Below are positions 10,164 to 23,169 of a DNA stretch of 64,000 bases, piece after piece. Source of the DNA: Charina bottae. Lineage: Eukaryota; Chordata; Lepidosauria; Squamata; Charinaidae. The position numbers and the translations under genes were made by a program. The notes beneath the pieces were generated by a model. It was not told the origin of the DNA. It ran no database searches and saw only the letters and a list, made by a program, of their open reading frames with translations. Numbering within the stretch: position 1 is the first letter of the stretch; each line of letters starts with the position of its first letter. The stretch spans positions 19,727,001 through 19,791,000 of the forward strand of contig JALMGJ010000017.1 in the NCBI GenBank assembly GCA_023362775.1. Reading direction: 5' to 3'.

Positions 10164-12590
10164 CAGCCCTGTAAAATAGATCTTTAACTACCATTGCTCC
10201 CATTATCCTTAATCTCAACTATTTTGCTATAATGTACCAGTCCTAGTGAGCTTGTCAGTGGACAGAGAGTTCGTGTAGTAGTCGGGTTACTGCTTGGTAG
10301 AATTTTAGGCTTGATGAAACCTCAAATATCAATGGGACTTCAAAACATTTCATTTTAATTAGCAATAGATGAATCTACTTCATTTTCTGTAAAAAAAATT
10401 TCAATTTCAAATTTCTTTTCTTTTTCCACATCACTTTGTGGTTTGTTTGTTGTTTGAAGAAGTGTACACAGTCTGTACACACTTTTCTTTTTAATAAATG
10501 CATTTTTGTACACAACGTTCGCAAATACTTGCATCTTTGTATGCATTTTTAAAATAAAAGTCAAAGAACTACATTGCAAAATTTGAAGAAATGCAAACCT
10601 GAAAAGATAAGAGTGAGTTGGCTTGCTTATTAGTTCAGGAAGTGTGAACGATGTACTGTATTTACATATGAATCAAACTAATTGCTTTTATCTCTAACTT
10701 TGGCTGGAATATACTGTAGACATTCTTCAGTGCTTTTGAATTGTTGACCAGACTTGTGAATTTTTCCATAAAGAGAAGCTCAGTGAGACAATCAAGCATA
10801 CAGAGCGAGATTATACATACATTCTACTTAAGATGAAGTTCCAGTTAAACAATGTTTTTGGCTCCCTCTGGATGTGCGTGTGTGTGTTTCAAACCATATT
10901 TAAAATCTCATTTCATGGATTGTTATGTCATCAAATTTTAAAATTGCTCCCCGAGAATCATGATGAATATATGATTCTGATTTTTTCAAACATGCCCTCT
11001 TGGGACAGAGTTATCTACATATGGTTGGCTTGTTGGCATTTTACAGCCCCATTCGTGCCAGATCAGGATTTCTATGAATTGCTATATCATTGGAGATGAT
11101 GATTTGATGGAGAACTATATTATACGAGCGAAATGATGCTGAAATGGCTAAAGCTGTGAAGTTGTGACTGGGGCTTAAATAGCAGCCTCTGTTGCCTCAG
11201 TGTAATCAGTGACCTTCTGAAGTCAGCTCTTTGCGGGTAATCTATATCAGCCCTCTGCCTAGAATGCCTTTCAATTCATCATTTCCCCAGAGATTTAAAA
11301 CAGTCATCAAAAACATTTTTTTCCTCGCTCAGGCCAATTTATCTCCTTGAAGGCCTGATGATTCTCTTTGAAACTCCCACTGTGCATTAAATATTACAAA
11401 TTCAAATCAATATTCTCCCTCTTAAATAAAGTCACAGTTGTCAGAGTAAGAGGGCATAATCCAATTTATGTTTTAGCAAGGTGCAGTAGGAGGCATGTTC
11501 TCAATGAAGGAGAAAGAGTTGAATAGCTTAAAAGAAACAGCCATTTATATTGTAGGCATACGTTTGCGCATGCTCACATGGAGTATGTTGCATGTGGGCA
11601 TCATTTTCATTTCATTTCTTAGTTTGCTATATTATTACAAATTCTCATTGTGGAATTTCATGATGTATCTAAGTATATATGAATCCACATGAACACTCAC
11701 ATTAGGATCTTTATCCAAAGATACCTAATGGGCCATCATGTGGTCTATTATTGAAACAGAAAAATTACATGAGCTGCATTCAATGGGTCCTAAAATTATA
11801 TAATGAACATATAAACAGGGTACAGAAAGAAAAGACACAGAGAGAGGCTGAAAGGCGGAGCAATACACAAAATGGTTTTGGGTGGGCAGAGAAGGCAGAG
11901 TCGCTGATATTTTATAACCAGACAGGAGAACCATAAAGCCATGATAGACAGCAATACGACTATTTAGGTTGAAAATAGAGACCAGAATGGTAATAACTTG
12001 ACCCAGGGAGACAAATGGATGGATACTGCTTGAGAGGTTAAAAAAAAAGGGAAGACAGAAAGGTGATCAAGAGAAAGGAAAAACAGAGTATAGTGATCCA
12101 AAGTATGTCAGTTCACTGTATATACCTCGTTCCTGGAGGGATACAGGCAGTAGTATGCTGGCTTGCAAAGTACTCTCTAGATTAGAGATCACAGCTTGCA
12201 TAGAATGGCATTTGGTTGTACTTCTGGCATCCTGGCCAAAATGTGCTAAAGCCAGCTGATACTCTCCTTACCATTAACAGGGAATGCTCCATGTGGCATG
12301 AGTACAACTAAGGATATAACCTAGACTATGCTTTCCTACTCTTATTAAAATATATTATGTGAATGCTTTGATTGACTGAAACATGATGGATGGTGGCGGT
12401 CAACACTATGGTTTACTTGCCATAGATATCTAGCACACACAAAAAATGAAGAGTACAGGTAGGGAGTTTATGCTTTGTTCTACATGTAATTCTCTAATCA
12501 TGATGGATGCTGATGTGTAACTCAGGAGTCTATACCTATGATGTGTTTATCAGTGAATTCACGGTAAATATACTTATATTACAAATTAAG
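10164..12590. other. No gene recognised; AT-rich low-copy DNA
   Basis: There is no coding or repeat signature I can name. The block at about 11180-11450 looks less AT-rich and less decayed than its surroundings and could be a conserved noncoding segment, but that is only an impression. Confidence 0.5.
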
Positions 12591-12594
12591 GTCT

Positions 12595-12902
12595 TTAAAC
12601 CGGAGGTGAGACTGGCCCCCTCCCTCCTGGCCTTTTGGAAGGCCCTTAAGACCTGGCTCTGCCACCTGGCCTGGGACGATGGAGGTGGTAGTGCCTCCTG
12701 GGGTTGGCTGGCCCCATAGCTCCACAATCTATTCTGCGGGTCCAAGTCCATCTTGGATTTTATTTTATTATGTTTTGCTTGTGTTTTTAGATATTTTGTA
12801 TAGTTTTTAAATTTTTATTTATTGTAACCCGCCCAGAGTCCCTTGCATGGGAGATGGGCGGGGAATAAATTTGAAAAATAAAAAAAATAAAATAAAAAAA
12901 AA
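12595..12902 (+). mobile_element. L2-type LINE 3' end
   Basis: The plus strand carries the end of an L2-like ORF (residues such as FWKALKTWL), then a 3' UTR. It ends in the hallmark GCCCAGAGTC...GAGATGGGCGGGGAATAAATT, followed by an A-rich tail. The same 3' terminus recurs as isolated tails at 46195, 56333 and 28740. Confidence 0.75.
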
Positions 12903-13479
12903 CTCAAGGATGAGATGTACGTTCACTTGGAAAGAAGCATGCACAGCTCTGCTGTTAGCAAGGATGGACTGCTTATAACCAATATTTCATGCTCCATCTG
13001 TCTTGTCTTGTATGGTATGGTATCCATAACTGTATATTATATACTTCTATCTGAGCATGATCCAGGTAACAAGGAACCTCACAGCCTTCTTGACTGAGCA
13101 GTTGTATAGACCGTGCTTGCAGAGGACTAATTTAAGACCTTGATCTGAAGCAATAATCTCATTTATGAGCCTCTTGTGGTATGTGGTTGGAGTTGGAACT
13201 CAGGCAGAGTCACACCATAATGCATTAACATAAGCACTGGTCTTACAATCGAGAGTTATGACTTCCCAAGGGATTGCAAACCAGGTTCCAGGGCTTGGCA
13301 GTTCAATTTTCTCCATGTTCAGGGTTGATTCGTGGGCAGTCATTTGTTCCTTTAAGAATACTGAACTGGATTAACTAGGATTTTCCATATGCTATGAAAT
13401 GGGAGAAGGAAGCTCAAGAGTGACAATTATCTCCCACACAATATAACTATGACTTGAACATAGTTTGTAAAGCCGAAAT
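12903..13479. other. No gene recognised
   Basis: Low-copy sequence without recognisable motif. Confidence 0.5.
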
Positions 13480-14078
13480 CTAGGGGCAAGACTAAAGAGT
13501 GCCCTTCTTCAAGAATATCGGAAGATTATTGGTAATCCCCAGCTACCAATACTAAATGACATAGCCTGCTTGGAGCAAAACAGGCTGAGATCGAGACATC
13601 CAGCCATTTCTACCACTAAAGCTCTTCTAGAAGATGATTTCAATATCCACAACACGTGGAAACAACATTGGCTAGGAAACTGCCCTCCACAATGTCGAAG
13701 CTTGCCCTGCATCTTGGAAAAACCACCGGGATTTGACCAGCCCCGTGTGATATGGACAACCTTGAACTGAATTCGCACGGGTCATGGTAGATGTGCAGAT
13801 GCCCTTTATAAATGGGGCAAAACAACATCATTGAATTGTGATTGTGGGGCCGAAAAACAAACTATCCAACATATAGTAACAGAGTGTCAAAACCGAGCCT
13901 ACAATGGAGACTTTGCTGATTTCTTGGCTGTGGCAACTGAAGCAAAAAACTATATTTGTAACCTAGACATACGTTTGTAATTTTCCAGTCTATATTTTAT
14001 ATTTCATATTTATTATGCTCTATGTTTTTTATTGTAATGTGATGTGAATGTGCCATACGATAAATAAATAAATAAATA
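13480..14078 (+). mobile_element. LINE C-terminal coding fragment and 3' UTR (family unresolved)
   Basis: The plus-strand reading contains IACLEQNRLRSRHPAI, LEKPPGFDQPRVIWTTLN, one stop, then IRTGHGRCADALYKWG and CDCGAEKQTIQHIVTEC. The last is a cysteine/histidine knuckle (C-x-C-x8-H-x4-C) found at the C terminus of several LINE clades related to CR1, Rex and Jockey. The reading stops near 13979. A short AT-rich 3' UTR follows, ending in (AAATA) repeats near 14060-14078. No reverse transcriptase is present, so this is a 5'-truncated insertion with one internal stop. Confidence 0.65.
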
Positions 14079-14139
14079 AGTGTGGAAGGAGAAAAAAAGG
14101 CAAAATATCAGAGGGATTTAAACAGGGGTAAGGAGTTCT

Positions 14140-14266
14140 TATTATAGGAGGTGACAGACTCAACCATGGGGGTGCTGGGGATGGTGACGGCCGACAGGAA
14201 GCTCTGGAGTGGGCTGGTCCATGAAGTCACGAAGAGTCGGAAGCGACTGAACGAATAAACAACAAC
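14140..14266 (+). mobile_element. BovB/RTE 3' fragment (subfamily 1)
   Basis: 127 bp of the extreme 3' end of the same BovB subfamily as 46417-49633, including the coding end VHEVTKSRKRLNE and the (AAC) tail. It is flanked by the 10-bp TSD AAGGAGTTCT (14130-14139 and 14267-14276). This is a strongly 5'-truncated insertion. Confidence 0.9.
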
Positions 14267-14276
14267 AAGGAGTTCT

Positions 14277-15715
14277 AGCTGTGCAAATTCCTATGAAAAA
14301 TAAGATGATCTGCATCATTCAGTCGGACTCAGGCTTTTCCATTGCTGAGTTGAAATGCTATCCACCCGTCTCTGAATTGGCAGAAAAGTGTATCAGCATG
14401 AAATTAACTGTCTCTGTTGCTGAACCCTATCCTACTTCTGTTGTCTCTGTTCCCAGTTTCTGCCAGTCATTTGACTTCCTTTCAACGTAACAAAGCCAAA
14501 CAGATTTTCAACACCTTGATATTGCCCTTGGATGGTTTCGAAATAAAAAGAAAAACATTAAACAACTTAAGGTTAACTTAAGGTGCTTTCATTCATGGGC
14601 TAGGGTTGACATGAAGCTATTCTTAGGGGGGCATGGTTTGTACCATGGTTAGGTGCAAGTGGGGAAAAATAATGTAAATTTGGAGCTTGGTTAAGTACTA
14701 AATGTTTGCATTTTATTTAGTTCTGTGGCATCATTATTCTTCCTAGGAAGCCCTGAGAACAGATGTTCTACTGAAGTTCTACAATCAGAACCTAAGATCT
14801 TACTCTAATAACATTGCCAAAAACATAAATTTTCTGCATCACCATACAGTTTCTTCATTTACTATGCATTATCTATGTAGAAACATACATAGATGCTGCA
14901 TGCTTGGGGCAATTGTAAGATTGTACCCCAAAGAGAGCAAAGGTGAGAGCAACAATGGGAAGGAAGGAAGGGCTAAAGTTTGTTATTCAGACAAATGAAA
15001 ACTCTATGTTTGAAGACCACTATCTTTCAAGGTGAGAATAAAGAAAGGAAAACAAAATGGAGAAAAATATGCTGGAAGAAGATATGTTTACCCAACTGAC
15101 CTCCTGAAGAGAATAGTCCCATTTAGACGCAAGTCAAATTTATCTCCAACATAACTTTTAACACCCTGTCAAATTTCACTTCTCATGAATATTAAGTAGA
15201 GGGGGTGCTATGACATACAAGTGGCAGAACACTTCTGCTTTGCAACTCTATCAGCTTAAAAGGATCAGGTGCTCATCATGTGATATACTTTTTCCTGAGC
15301 CCTTAGAAAGCTGAAGCCAGTACAAATGATAATTTGACTGTGGATAAATTAAGTAGCTCATGGGAAGACTAATAATCTAACCATTCCTTTTGATCTGGAG
15401 CTTTCCTTTGGAACAACTCTGCGCTCAGAGGAATTGGAGAAAGGATCGTTGGATCATCACCAGCAATGATGAAAAAGAAAAAAAACTAGATCCAGTGCTT
15501 GCTTGTCACTAAATATCCCCTTCCCTCCATGGAAATGAATTCTGAGAAAATCAGATAAATTATATCTTTTTGATTACCCATGAATACTGTAGTTATACAG
15601 TAGGCAGCTGGATACAACTGAGAAGCTTGCAAGCCTGGAGAGGAGAATGATAGCCCTCTTCTATTACTGCTTCTTAGCAAACAGTATTTAAGGTATGCTG
15701 CCTATAATTTAGAAG
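14277..15715. other. No gene recognised; low-copy DNA
   Basis: Nothing recognisable on either strand. Confidence 0.5.
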
Positions 15716-15719
15716 GCAG

Positions 15720-15935
15720 TAAATAGCTGTCAATATTAGAAGCTATTCATAACATGATCCTCTATGAGCCTGTCCAGTTCCCTTTTAAAATCTTCCAGAT
15801 TTGCTGCCATTGCTATAACTGTTGGCAGCAAATTCTGTATTTGGTTACCATTTGATCTGACCCCGTGTAATACACTCTTACCGAATATATTCTTGGAAAC
15901 TCTCACCAGTAGTGTTTCTGATGCTACATGCATGT
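15720..15935 (-). mobile_element. CR1/L3-like LINE 3' fragment
   Basis: On the minus strand, the words TTGCTGCCAACAG, ATAGCAATGGCAGC and TTTTAAAAGGGAACTGGACA follow the conserved 3' segment of CR1/L3-type elements. The reading frame residue run EDFKRELDRLIEDH fits the same segment. It is old and truncated. Confidence 0.5.
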
Positions 15936-17385
15936 TAACCTAACACACATGCATGGATGCCTTTTTATGTGAACCTGAAGGTAAAGGTTTCATTTGGAAT
16001 TCCAGCCAAAGCCCTTTCTATAGGAAATAGATGAGTATATTAAATGCCTCCCAATAGTGTTGCAGTGGTCTCAGTTTAAACCCAGTCATCTCCTCCTTGC
16101 TATACAGATGGCACCACCTATGTCTGTTCCTTTGCCTTCTGGGGATTTAATTCCTGTTCTCAACATTCTTTGAAAGCATTTTCTACCCCTTCCTTTTTTT
16201 TCTTTCCTGTGGCAGGTGACATCTACAATTTGAAAAGCTATAAAAATGAATATAGATGAAATATTAGAAAGAAGGTCAAATGAAGCAAGTGTGAACAAAT
16301 AGATTCTTACAGATTTAAATGGTGTTTTAAACAGCTTTCATCTGCACACGCTCTTCTCATCCTGGTGAAATTGATTCATTGACCAAATTGGTCATTTAAA
16401 TTCAAAAGCCTAGTCGATCTCTACAGGGCCTCCTTCTTCTGGATTTATGAGATGAGGGTTGTGTACAGTTATGTGTCTTTTCAATATTTTGTTGAAGGAT
16501 AATACAGCCTAGCTTCTAAAGACAACGTTTGGAAGAAACAAAATTTATTTACTTAAATGCCAAGAGGTCTTAGTTAGAACCCACTATGCCCAAGAGAAAT
16601 GTGATCACTTCTATTGTTAAAATCCCATCACCTATGCTTAAAATGTAAATTAAATGTCCATAAGGTTTTACTGCAACAGAGGAAGGCTAAGCGTTATTAA
16701 GAAAAAGAAAAGTATTGTCTTTGCTAGCTGCTGGGTTATAGGATATCTCTGGACATGACATGTGTACATTTTAAGTAGAAGAGAAATAGAAAAGGCAACA
16801 ACTGGAAAAAAAAAAGCCTTCCCCTCCAGACCTGATTTCAGGGATTGGCACCACTGGGCAATTGCTACTGACATGAATCCTGAGGAAGTGCATGGGTTCA
16901 CAACTATTGTACCCACCAGTCTTCTTTCCTTCAGCTTGGCTGGGAGACCAGCTTGCTTAATCAACGGCAGTGATGGTCTTTAGCTTCAGCCAACTTCCTC
17001 CTTCCCTTCATCTGAACAGGCAGACAGATTACTGGGTTGCCACTATCATGTGGAAGAAATGAATCAAGCAAACATTCAGAATCTATAAGAACTGGCTACC
17101 AACTATTTTTAATGTTCCCTAGGTCTGTGCCTGATTTCAGTCACTGTACTGTGTGCATAGTTGACTTTTGAAGACAAAACAGATTAATCCAATAAAATAA
17201 AATAAAAATTTATTTTACAGCCAAAAGGCCCAAAAAGATTAATTCAATAGGAACTTGGAGATATAAAAACCACCTGTCCAGAGTCCAGTGCTTTAGTGGC
17301 TCTTTTGAGTCTGGGTCAATCTGGGTACAATTTAAAAAAGAACCCATGAAAAGGATACATTTGTAAATGAGGCCACAAACCTACG
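15936..17385. other. No gene recognised; low-copy DNA
   Basis: No coding or terminal-repeat signature is seen. Confidence 0.5.
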
Positions 17386-17393
17386 TTTTGGAG

Positions 17394-17679
17394 CAGGGGT
17401 CCCCAACCTTTTTGGTGCCAGGGACCGGTTTCAAAAGACGATTTTTCCATGGACCAGGGGGGCGGGGTTTCCAGGATTTCCGCGGACCGGGGGTGGGGTT
17501 TGCGGGCAGGAGCCAATCACGTGCACCGGGGGTGGGGTTTGTGGGTGGGAGCCAATCATAAGCACTGGGGGCGGGGTTTGCGGGCAGGAGCCAATCGCAC
17601 AGAAGGGGGCGGGGTTTGCGGGCGGGAGCCCTGCGGCCCAGTTCCTAACAGGCTGCAGCCCACAGGTTAGGGACCCCTG
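17394..17679 (+). mobile_element. Non-autonomous hAT transposon with internal GC-rich minisatellite
   Basis: A 286-bp element with terminal inverted repeats (CAGGGGTCCCCAACCT at the left; AGGTTAGGGACCCCTG at the right). The imperfect 8-bp TSD is TTTTGGAG (17386-17393) and TTCTGGAG (17680-17687), as expected for hAT. The interior (about 17480-17630) is four copies of a roughly 39-bp unit containing GGGGCGGGGTTTGCGGGC and AGCCAATC. The same unit occurs in hAT elements at 33585 and 36126. No transposase is encoded. Confidence 0.88.
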
Positions 17680-17687
17680 TTCTGGAG

Positions 17688-19113
17688 GAACTGTTAAGGC
17701 CCTTGGACACGATCCCTTCTAATACAATTTTATTGTGCAATGTAATATCCATTTGATTTGATTTAAAACAGATAGCAAACAGAAATTCTTTAATAGCATT
17801 TAATTAAATGTTTTGGCTTCCACTTTTCTCAGTAAAGATTTTAATCCTTTTGCATTTGTATTTTTAAATCTAAAATGCTGAATTTGTAACTGTCATGTAG
17901 ACATTCTCGCATGTTAGGGTAATTTCATATTACCGTTAGTTAAAATTTCTCCTTCATAAGGCAATAGCTTTGATTGCATATGCAACAAGATTTTTCAGCC
18001 TTAACCAATATGATTAAATAACAGTTTATGGTCACTACAAAGTAGCTTTTGTAGCTTATCCTCTTGATATGTTGAAACATTCCTCCACTTAGAAATGCTG
18101 GGTGTATATGTTGTTTGTGCCTAAATTTGTTGGCAATTTGTGGCCTTCTGCAAGTAATTGGATTCTTACTATTGCCCAAGTTAGCTGGAGCTGCAACATT
18201 TGGAAAACCACAGATTCCTATCCCTGATGTATACTATTGGAAAATAGCACATCTCACAGTGAAGCCATCTAATTATTGGAAAGAGGCATAATCTTTCATA
18301 TCAGATCAGTTTATCAGCAAAGTTTGCCCCTAGCTTTGTTACCTGAAGCTACCTCAAGGGCACCCTAGGACTGACAGTATCCTAATCAGTGTTTTTCCTG
18401 AAGAGTAGGAGCTTGGACAATGTCTGTTATGTCTTGGTAACTTGAAAATAGAAGTACTCTAGTGTAGTTTAAGTGTGGATGCCAAAATAACTTGTTTGAA
18501 AAAATCTTCTTATAATTTGACTAGTATAGTGGAGTGATGAAGGCATTAAATAATACTTTTGAGCATGATTGAATATCCTGATGAAGGGAAAGCTGTGGAA
18601 AGCTTCAGAGCTGAAAGGGATTATCACAGGATAATCCCTATTTTGCTTTTCTTTCCCCCTAATTGTTAGAAGAAGAGGTCAATTATGTAGGATATTTTTT
18701 TGATTGAGTAAACAATAGGTACACATCCCTACAATTCATCATGAGCAGAATGTTGCATGCTGTCATGGAAGCTTTACATGATCCATCATTTAGCAAGTTA
18801 CATAAGAAAATTCTCTCTCACTCACTCTCACACCCTCTCTCACACACAGACACACAAGCCACTAAGAAAACTCCTGATTCTAACTTGATGCAACTAAAGC
18901 TAGCACCACCTAGTGACTATTCATGCACATGTGCTGTGAAAATCCATATATTACAGTCCAATTAATGTGATGCTTCTTCACCAATCAAAGGGTGAGTGAA
19001 TATTACCTTATGTATGGAGTTCCACCAAGAATGCTAATGTCATATGTTATGTAGGTACAAAATGTAGGTAAAGGGATACAAGCCTCCTTGTCCCTTACCC
19101 ATTTGGTCTTATG
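17688..19113. other. No gene recognised; low-copy DNA
   Basis: A small CA/CT-rich patch lies near 18815-18860. Nothing else is recognisable. Confidence 0.5.
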
Positions 19114-19125
19114 TACTGTATGTAT

Positions 19126-19461
19126 GAGGGTCGTGTTGGCTCAGCGGGTAAGATGCCAGGCTTGTCGATCGGAAGATCGCAAGTTCAGAGGTTCGAACCC
19201 TAGCCCTGCGTGATGGAGTGAGCTCCTGCACTACCCCAGCTCTTGCCAACCTAGCAATTCAAAAGCATGCAAATGCAAGTAGATTAATAGGCACCACTTT
19301 GGTGGGAAGGTAACAGCATTCCGCGCGTGTCATGCCGGCCACATGACCATGGAAGCATCTTCGGACAACGCTGGCTCTTCGGCTAACAAACGGAGATGAG
19401 CACCGGCCCCTAGAGTCGGACACGACTGCACAAATGTGCAGGGGGAACCTTTACCTTTACC
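19126..19461 (+). mobile_element. tRNA-derived SINE, copy 2
   Basis: The tRNA-like head has an A-box-like TGGCTCAGCGGGTA at 19137-19150 and B box GGTTCGAACCC at 19190-19200. A body and a 3' tail of (CTTTAC) repeats follow. The 12-bp TSD is TACTGTATGTAT / TACTCTATGTAT (19114-19125 and 19462-19473). AGAGTCGGACACGACT at 19412-19427 matches the 3' end of the BovB copy at 57135-57150, which supports BovB as the retrotransposition partner. Confidence 0.92.
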
Positions 19462-19473
19462 TACTCTATGTAT

Positions 19474-20726
19474 ACTTGAAAGTAAGTCCCACTGAGTTCC
19501 ATGGGATTTATTTCTAAATAAGGATGTTTAAGATTATAACCTAAGTACCTGAAGTAAGGCCTTTGCTTATTGGGGAGACTTTGAGCTTTAATTACCACTT
19601 GTGATACTTTAATTTTAATTATACAGTTATTACAATATTAAAAGCTATGATTTCCTTTTAAACCTTTCTAAGAACACTCTTTTATTACATTTTATTACTT
19701 CATAATGATATGGTGTTTTATTATTCTTAAGGAAATAATTTAATGATTATGCCACCTTAATATGATTTAGCTGAAGGTGGTGTCTCCTTTTTTATCTGAT
19801 TCTTCCATTCATCTGGAATACTTGATGGGAGGCTCACTGACCTGAGACATTGTCAAAGGCAACTTCTCAAACCACTGTCAGATTTATAATTGAAGGGTGA
19901 ATTTTAAAGGATGAGTTTTCAAGACTCATTGAGAAAATTCTTCAAGGATACTGTTTTACACTCAAGGTAGAACTTTCCAAGGCGTTTGTTTCATAAGCAG
20001 TCCCTTTTGGATAAGGAAACATTGAAGATTTTGGATGTTTTTTGTATTAAAGGGTTACATCAGATCATGCAACATAAAGATTTCTTATTTAAGTTATAGC
20101 TTTAATTTTCACTTAAACCCCTAACCAGCTTCTGACATTTTGTGATCCTCCTACAGGGATGTGTAGTTTGGGGTGCAATGGGCACCTCTGAAATTCATGA
20201 GCATGTTGTGGGTCTTCACATAAAATGGCTGCATGGTGGGCATGGTCAGTTTTAAAGTACTCAGAAAGCAAACTGTTGAGGTTGCTCCCTGCCATACCAT
20301 TCATACCATCCTGGTGGTAATGTCATTTTCTGGGTATTAGACCTATGTGAGATATGCACTAGACCTATGGGAGGTATTTTGATTTGCCTTTACAATGTAT
20401 TCTGTGCTGCTACTTTAAGCTGAAGAAGCCATGCATTTTGCCTCAACAAGGCACTGCATGTTACCTTGCCAGTTGCCCTAGCCAATAGCTCCAGCTATTG
20501 CAAGTTCTGGGAGAGGCTGCAAAGACAAGCTAAGTGAAGCAATGCAGCACCGTTTATATCTTCTATTAATGCTTAAAAGGCCTAAAAGGGGCCCAGAGGT
20601 ATTCTCATTAATAAAGATGCTAAAGGAAGGTGGGGCAGAGAGCTTCACACGCACAAAGAGAATTGACTGCAAGCAAACTGGTACCCTTGAATACCATGTT
20701 GCCTAGGCCAATAATAAAGTATAGAG
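19474..20726. other. No gene; possible decayed dispersed repeat near 20370-20540
   Basis: Around 20400-20470, words such as TTTTGCCTCAACAAGGCACT resemble the unnamed repeat at 9390 and 26488. The rest is AT-rich low-copy DNA. Confidence 0.4.
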
Positions 20727-20739
20727 TAGAGGTGCAGTA

Positions 20740-21071
20740 AAAGGGGCATGCTGGCTCAGCGGGTAAGACGCCAGGCTTGTCGATTGGAAGATCGCAATTT
20801 CGGAGGTTCGAATCCCTAGTCCCGCATGACGGAGTGAGCTCCCGCACTAGCCCCAGCTCTTGCCAACCTAGCAATTTGAAAGCATGCAAATGCAAGTAGA
20901 TTAATAGGTACCACTTCGGTGGGTAGGTAACAGCATTCCGTGTGCGTCACGCGGCCACATGACCATGGAAGTTTCTTCGGACAACGCTGGCTCTTCGGCT
21001 AACAAACGGAGATGAGTACCAGCCCCTAGAGTCGGACACGACTGCACAAATGTGCAGGGGGAACCTTTACC
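20740..21071 (+). mobile_element. tRNA-derived SINE, copy 3
   Basis: Same family as 19126-19461, with B box GGTTCGAATCCC at 20805-20816 and the BovB-matching AGAGTCGGACACGACT at 21028-21043. The 13-bp TSD is TAGAGGTGCAGTA / TAGAGGTGTAGTA (20727-20739 and 21072-21084). Confidence 0.92.
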
Positions 21072-21084
21072 TAGAGGTGTAGTA

Positions 21085-22497
21085 CTGTGGAGTAACCAAA
21101 CTCCTGTGTGAGCAGAGGTTCTTTGTTTTAAGGAAAAGCCACAAGTGGATATAGCCCAATGTGTATTAGTAGTATGATAGATTGAGCAGGTTCCAAATAG
21201 ATAGATCTGATAGAAAAAGGAGGCTTTGCATGTGCATGGGTGAGGGGAGGACTGGCACTTTGAAGTTCTTGTATGGCAACAAAAGCAGCTTTTACAGCAT
21301 TCAATCTGTGATGTCATTGCTAATGACAGATGATGATGCAGTTGACACTATGTAGTGCACCATTTTTTTCATGCTGTCATGGCATCTAGCAGGATGCTGG
21401 GAGCAGCAGCTGCTCGTCTACATCCTTCCTGCCAACTCACCAACATCCCTCTTCCTTTATATACCATGCAGCTCACGGCAATCCTGTCTTGTGCTGAATG
21501 TGTGCCAAATCAACCACATTCAACTAATCTTGCAGCAGCTGCATAGGGCAAAATTGTTTTAAATTATTTAAATGATATTGAATGCACTGCTACATTCTGG
21601 GCTGCATATATTGTATTTACCGCCATGTGGCTTTCCAGTCTCTTTAGCATTCTCTGTGTTTACATATATTAACATTTCTTATCATTCATAAGCAGTTGAG
21701 ATGTTTGTTTTTCTATTCTGACTTGTTTTAATAAAGGGGTTAAAATGATTGATGACAGATAGCTCTGACTATTAGATTTAAACATAGGAAAGTTTGACAG
21801 CTATTGATCAGATGCCCTAGTTGCAATACATGTTGTATTGTCCTGTTAATGGTAATCTAAAATATTGCTGTTCTCTGGCATATGGCAAAGCTAAAGGAGA
21901 TTGTGTGGAAGTATAGTCGAAGGCAGTTTAATTATATGTTTCTTTCAAGCATTCTGTCCTGCTCTTCTATTTAATGAATGTGTATTCATTGCCATAATTT
22001 AGGTTCCTTGATACTGATCTGGCATGGCAATCACAGGAGCACTGTGATGGCATGAGGATCTCAGCTGAGAAAAACAGTAGTTATGATCAGAGTCATTGAT
22101 GGTGGATACTGAAAGTCTAATTCCAGAATTAGAAAGAAAGGTACAATATGTTCTTCAGAAGCCAAGCCTAAAATCTTCATGTGTTTTTATTCTCCTACCA
22201 CAATTTATTTTTTCTGGCCCCTATCTTCATTTTTGAAAGGTAAATAGAGATAGTTGTTCCTACGATGTAGTATTTGCTGCTGAAAGTGTAATAAATTGTG
22301 CATGCAGAAGACTGCAAAATAATTATAGGAAAAGTCATGATTCCTATGATTAATATATACAGTAAGTTCATTGATCAGACTTACTGTCTCTAACCTGACC
22401 TAAAAAGCTTACCATATAAAATTCATTATGGTGGGGTGGGGAGAATGCTGGCAATGCTAACAGGAGAGAACATGTGTTCAGATAATTTTTTTAAATA
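21085..22497. other. No gene recognised; low-copy DNA
   Basis: Nothing coding is seen. A composite PBX/MEIS-like motif TGATTGATGACAG lies at 21746-21758. Confidence 0.5.
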
Positions 22498-23080
22498 TTT
22501 TTTTAATTAAAAGTTTTACAAAGCACATAAAAACTAACACCAACTAATAAAGAATAGAAGCAGTAAAGAAAGAAAGAAAGAAAGAAAAAGCAAAAGTGCA
22601 GAAAAGAAGAATAAAAAAGAAAAAATAGAAAGAAGAAGCTTTTGATTTCCTTTGCAGCAAATATAAGTACAATTACAAAGTTATCTCTTACTCTATGATT
22701 ACAAAAAAAGCTATTTTCTATTATCCACCTTTTTTCCCTAATCATCAAAACCACAAATCATAAGTGCATTGTTTTCCGTTTCATGCAAAAAGTCTATAAG
22801 GGGTTTCCAGTCAACCATAAATGTAGATATTGTTTTTTCTCTCTAATCAAAGAAGTTAATTTAGCCATCTACGCAAGTTCCATCATCGTCACCAACCATT
22901 TCTCTGTTGTAGGTAGGTAGTGTCGAACCTTTTGAGTTTTGAGCATATGATAGTCTTGCTACAGTTGTCAAATATAAAAATAAAGTTCCATGACTTCTTT
23001 CTAGTTGCTTGTCCATTAGTCCCAAAAGATACAGTAAGTTTCTGGTTTCAGTTGTACTTTAACCTTTAATATGTTCAAAT
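22498..23080 (-). mobile_element. L1 LINE 3' fragment, copy A
   Basis: The minus strand has the end of L1 ORF2 (residues such as MMELA, KPLIDFL and a terminal GFDD) followed by a pyrimidine-rich 3' UTR and A-rich tail near 22500. It closely parallels 31900-32480, and similarity ends abruptly near 23070 (5' truncation). Several frameshifts are present. Confidence 0.75.
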
Positions 23081-23169
23081 AAATTAACCAAAACTCAGAA
23101 CATGTCTCATGTAACCAATTCAGTTCATTGAATTCAATGAGACTATCAGTTTGTGCAGTTTTAGGCTTT

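Noticed and set aside
19126..19210. tRNA gene
   Set aside because: A and B boxes are present but no proper cloverleaf; the same head is fused to a SINE body in three copies with TSDs.
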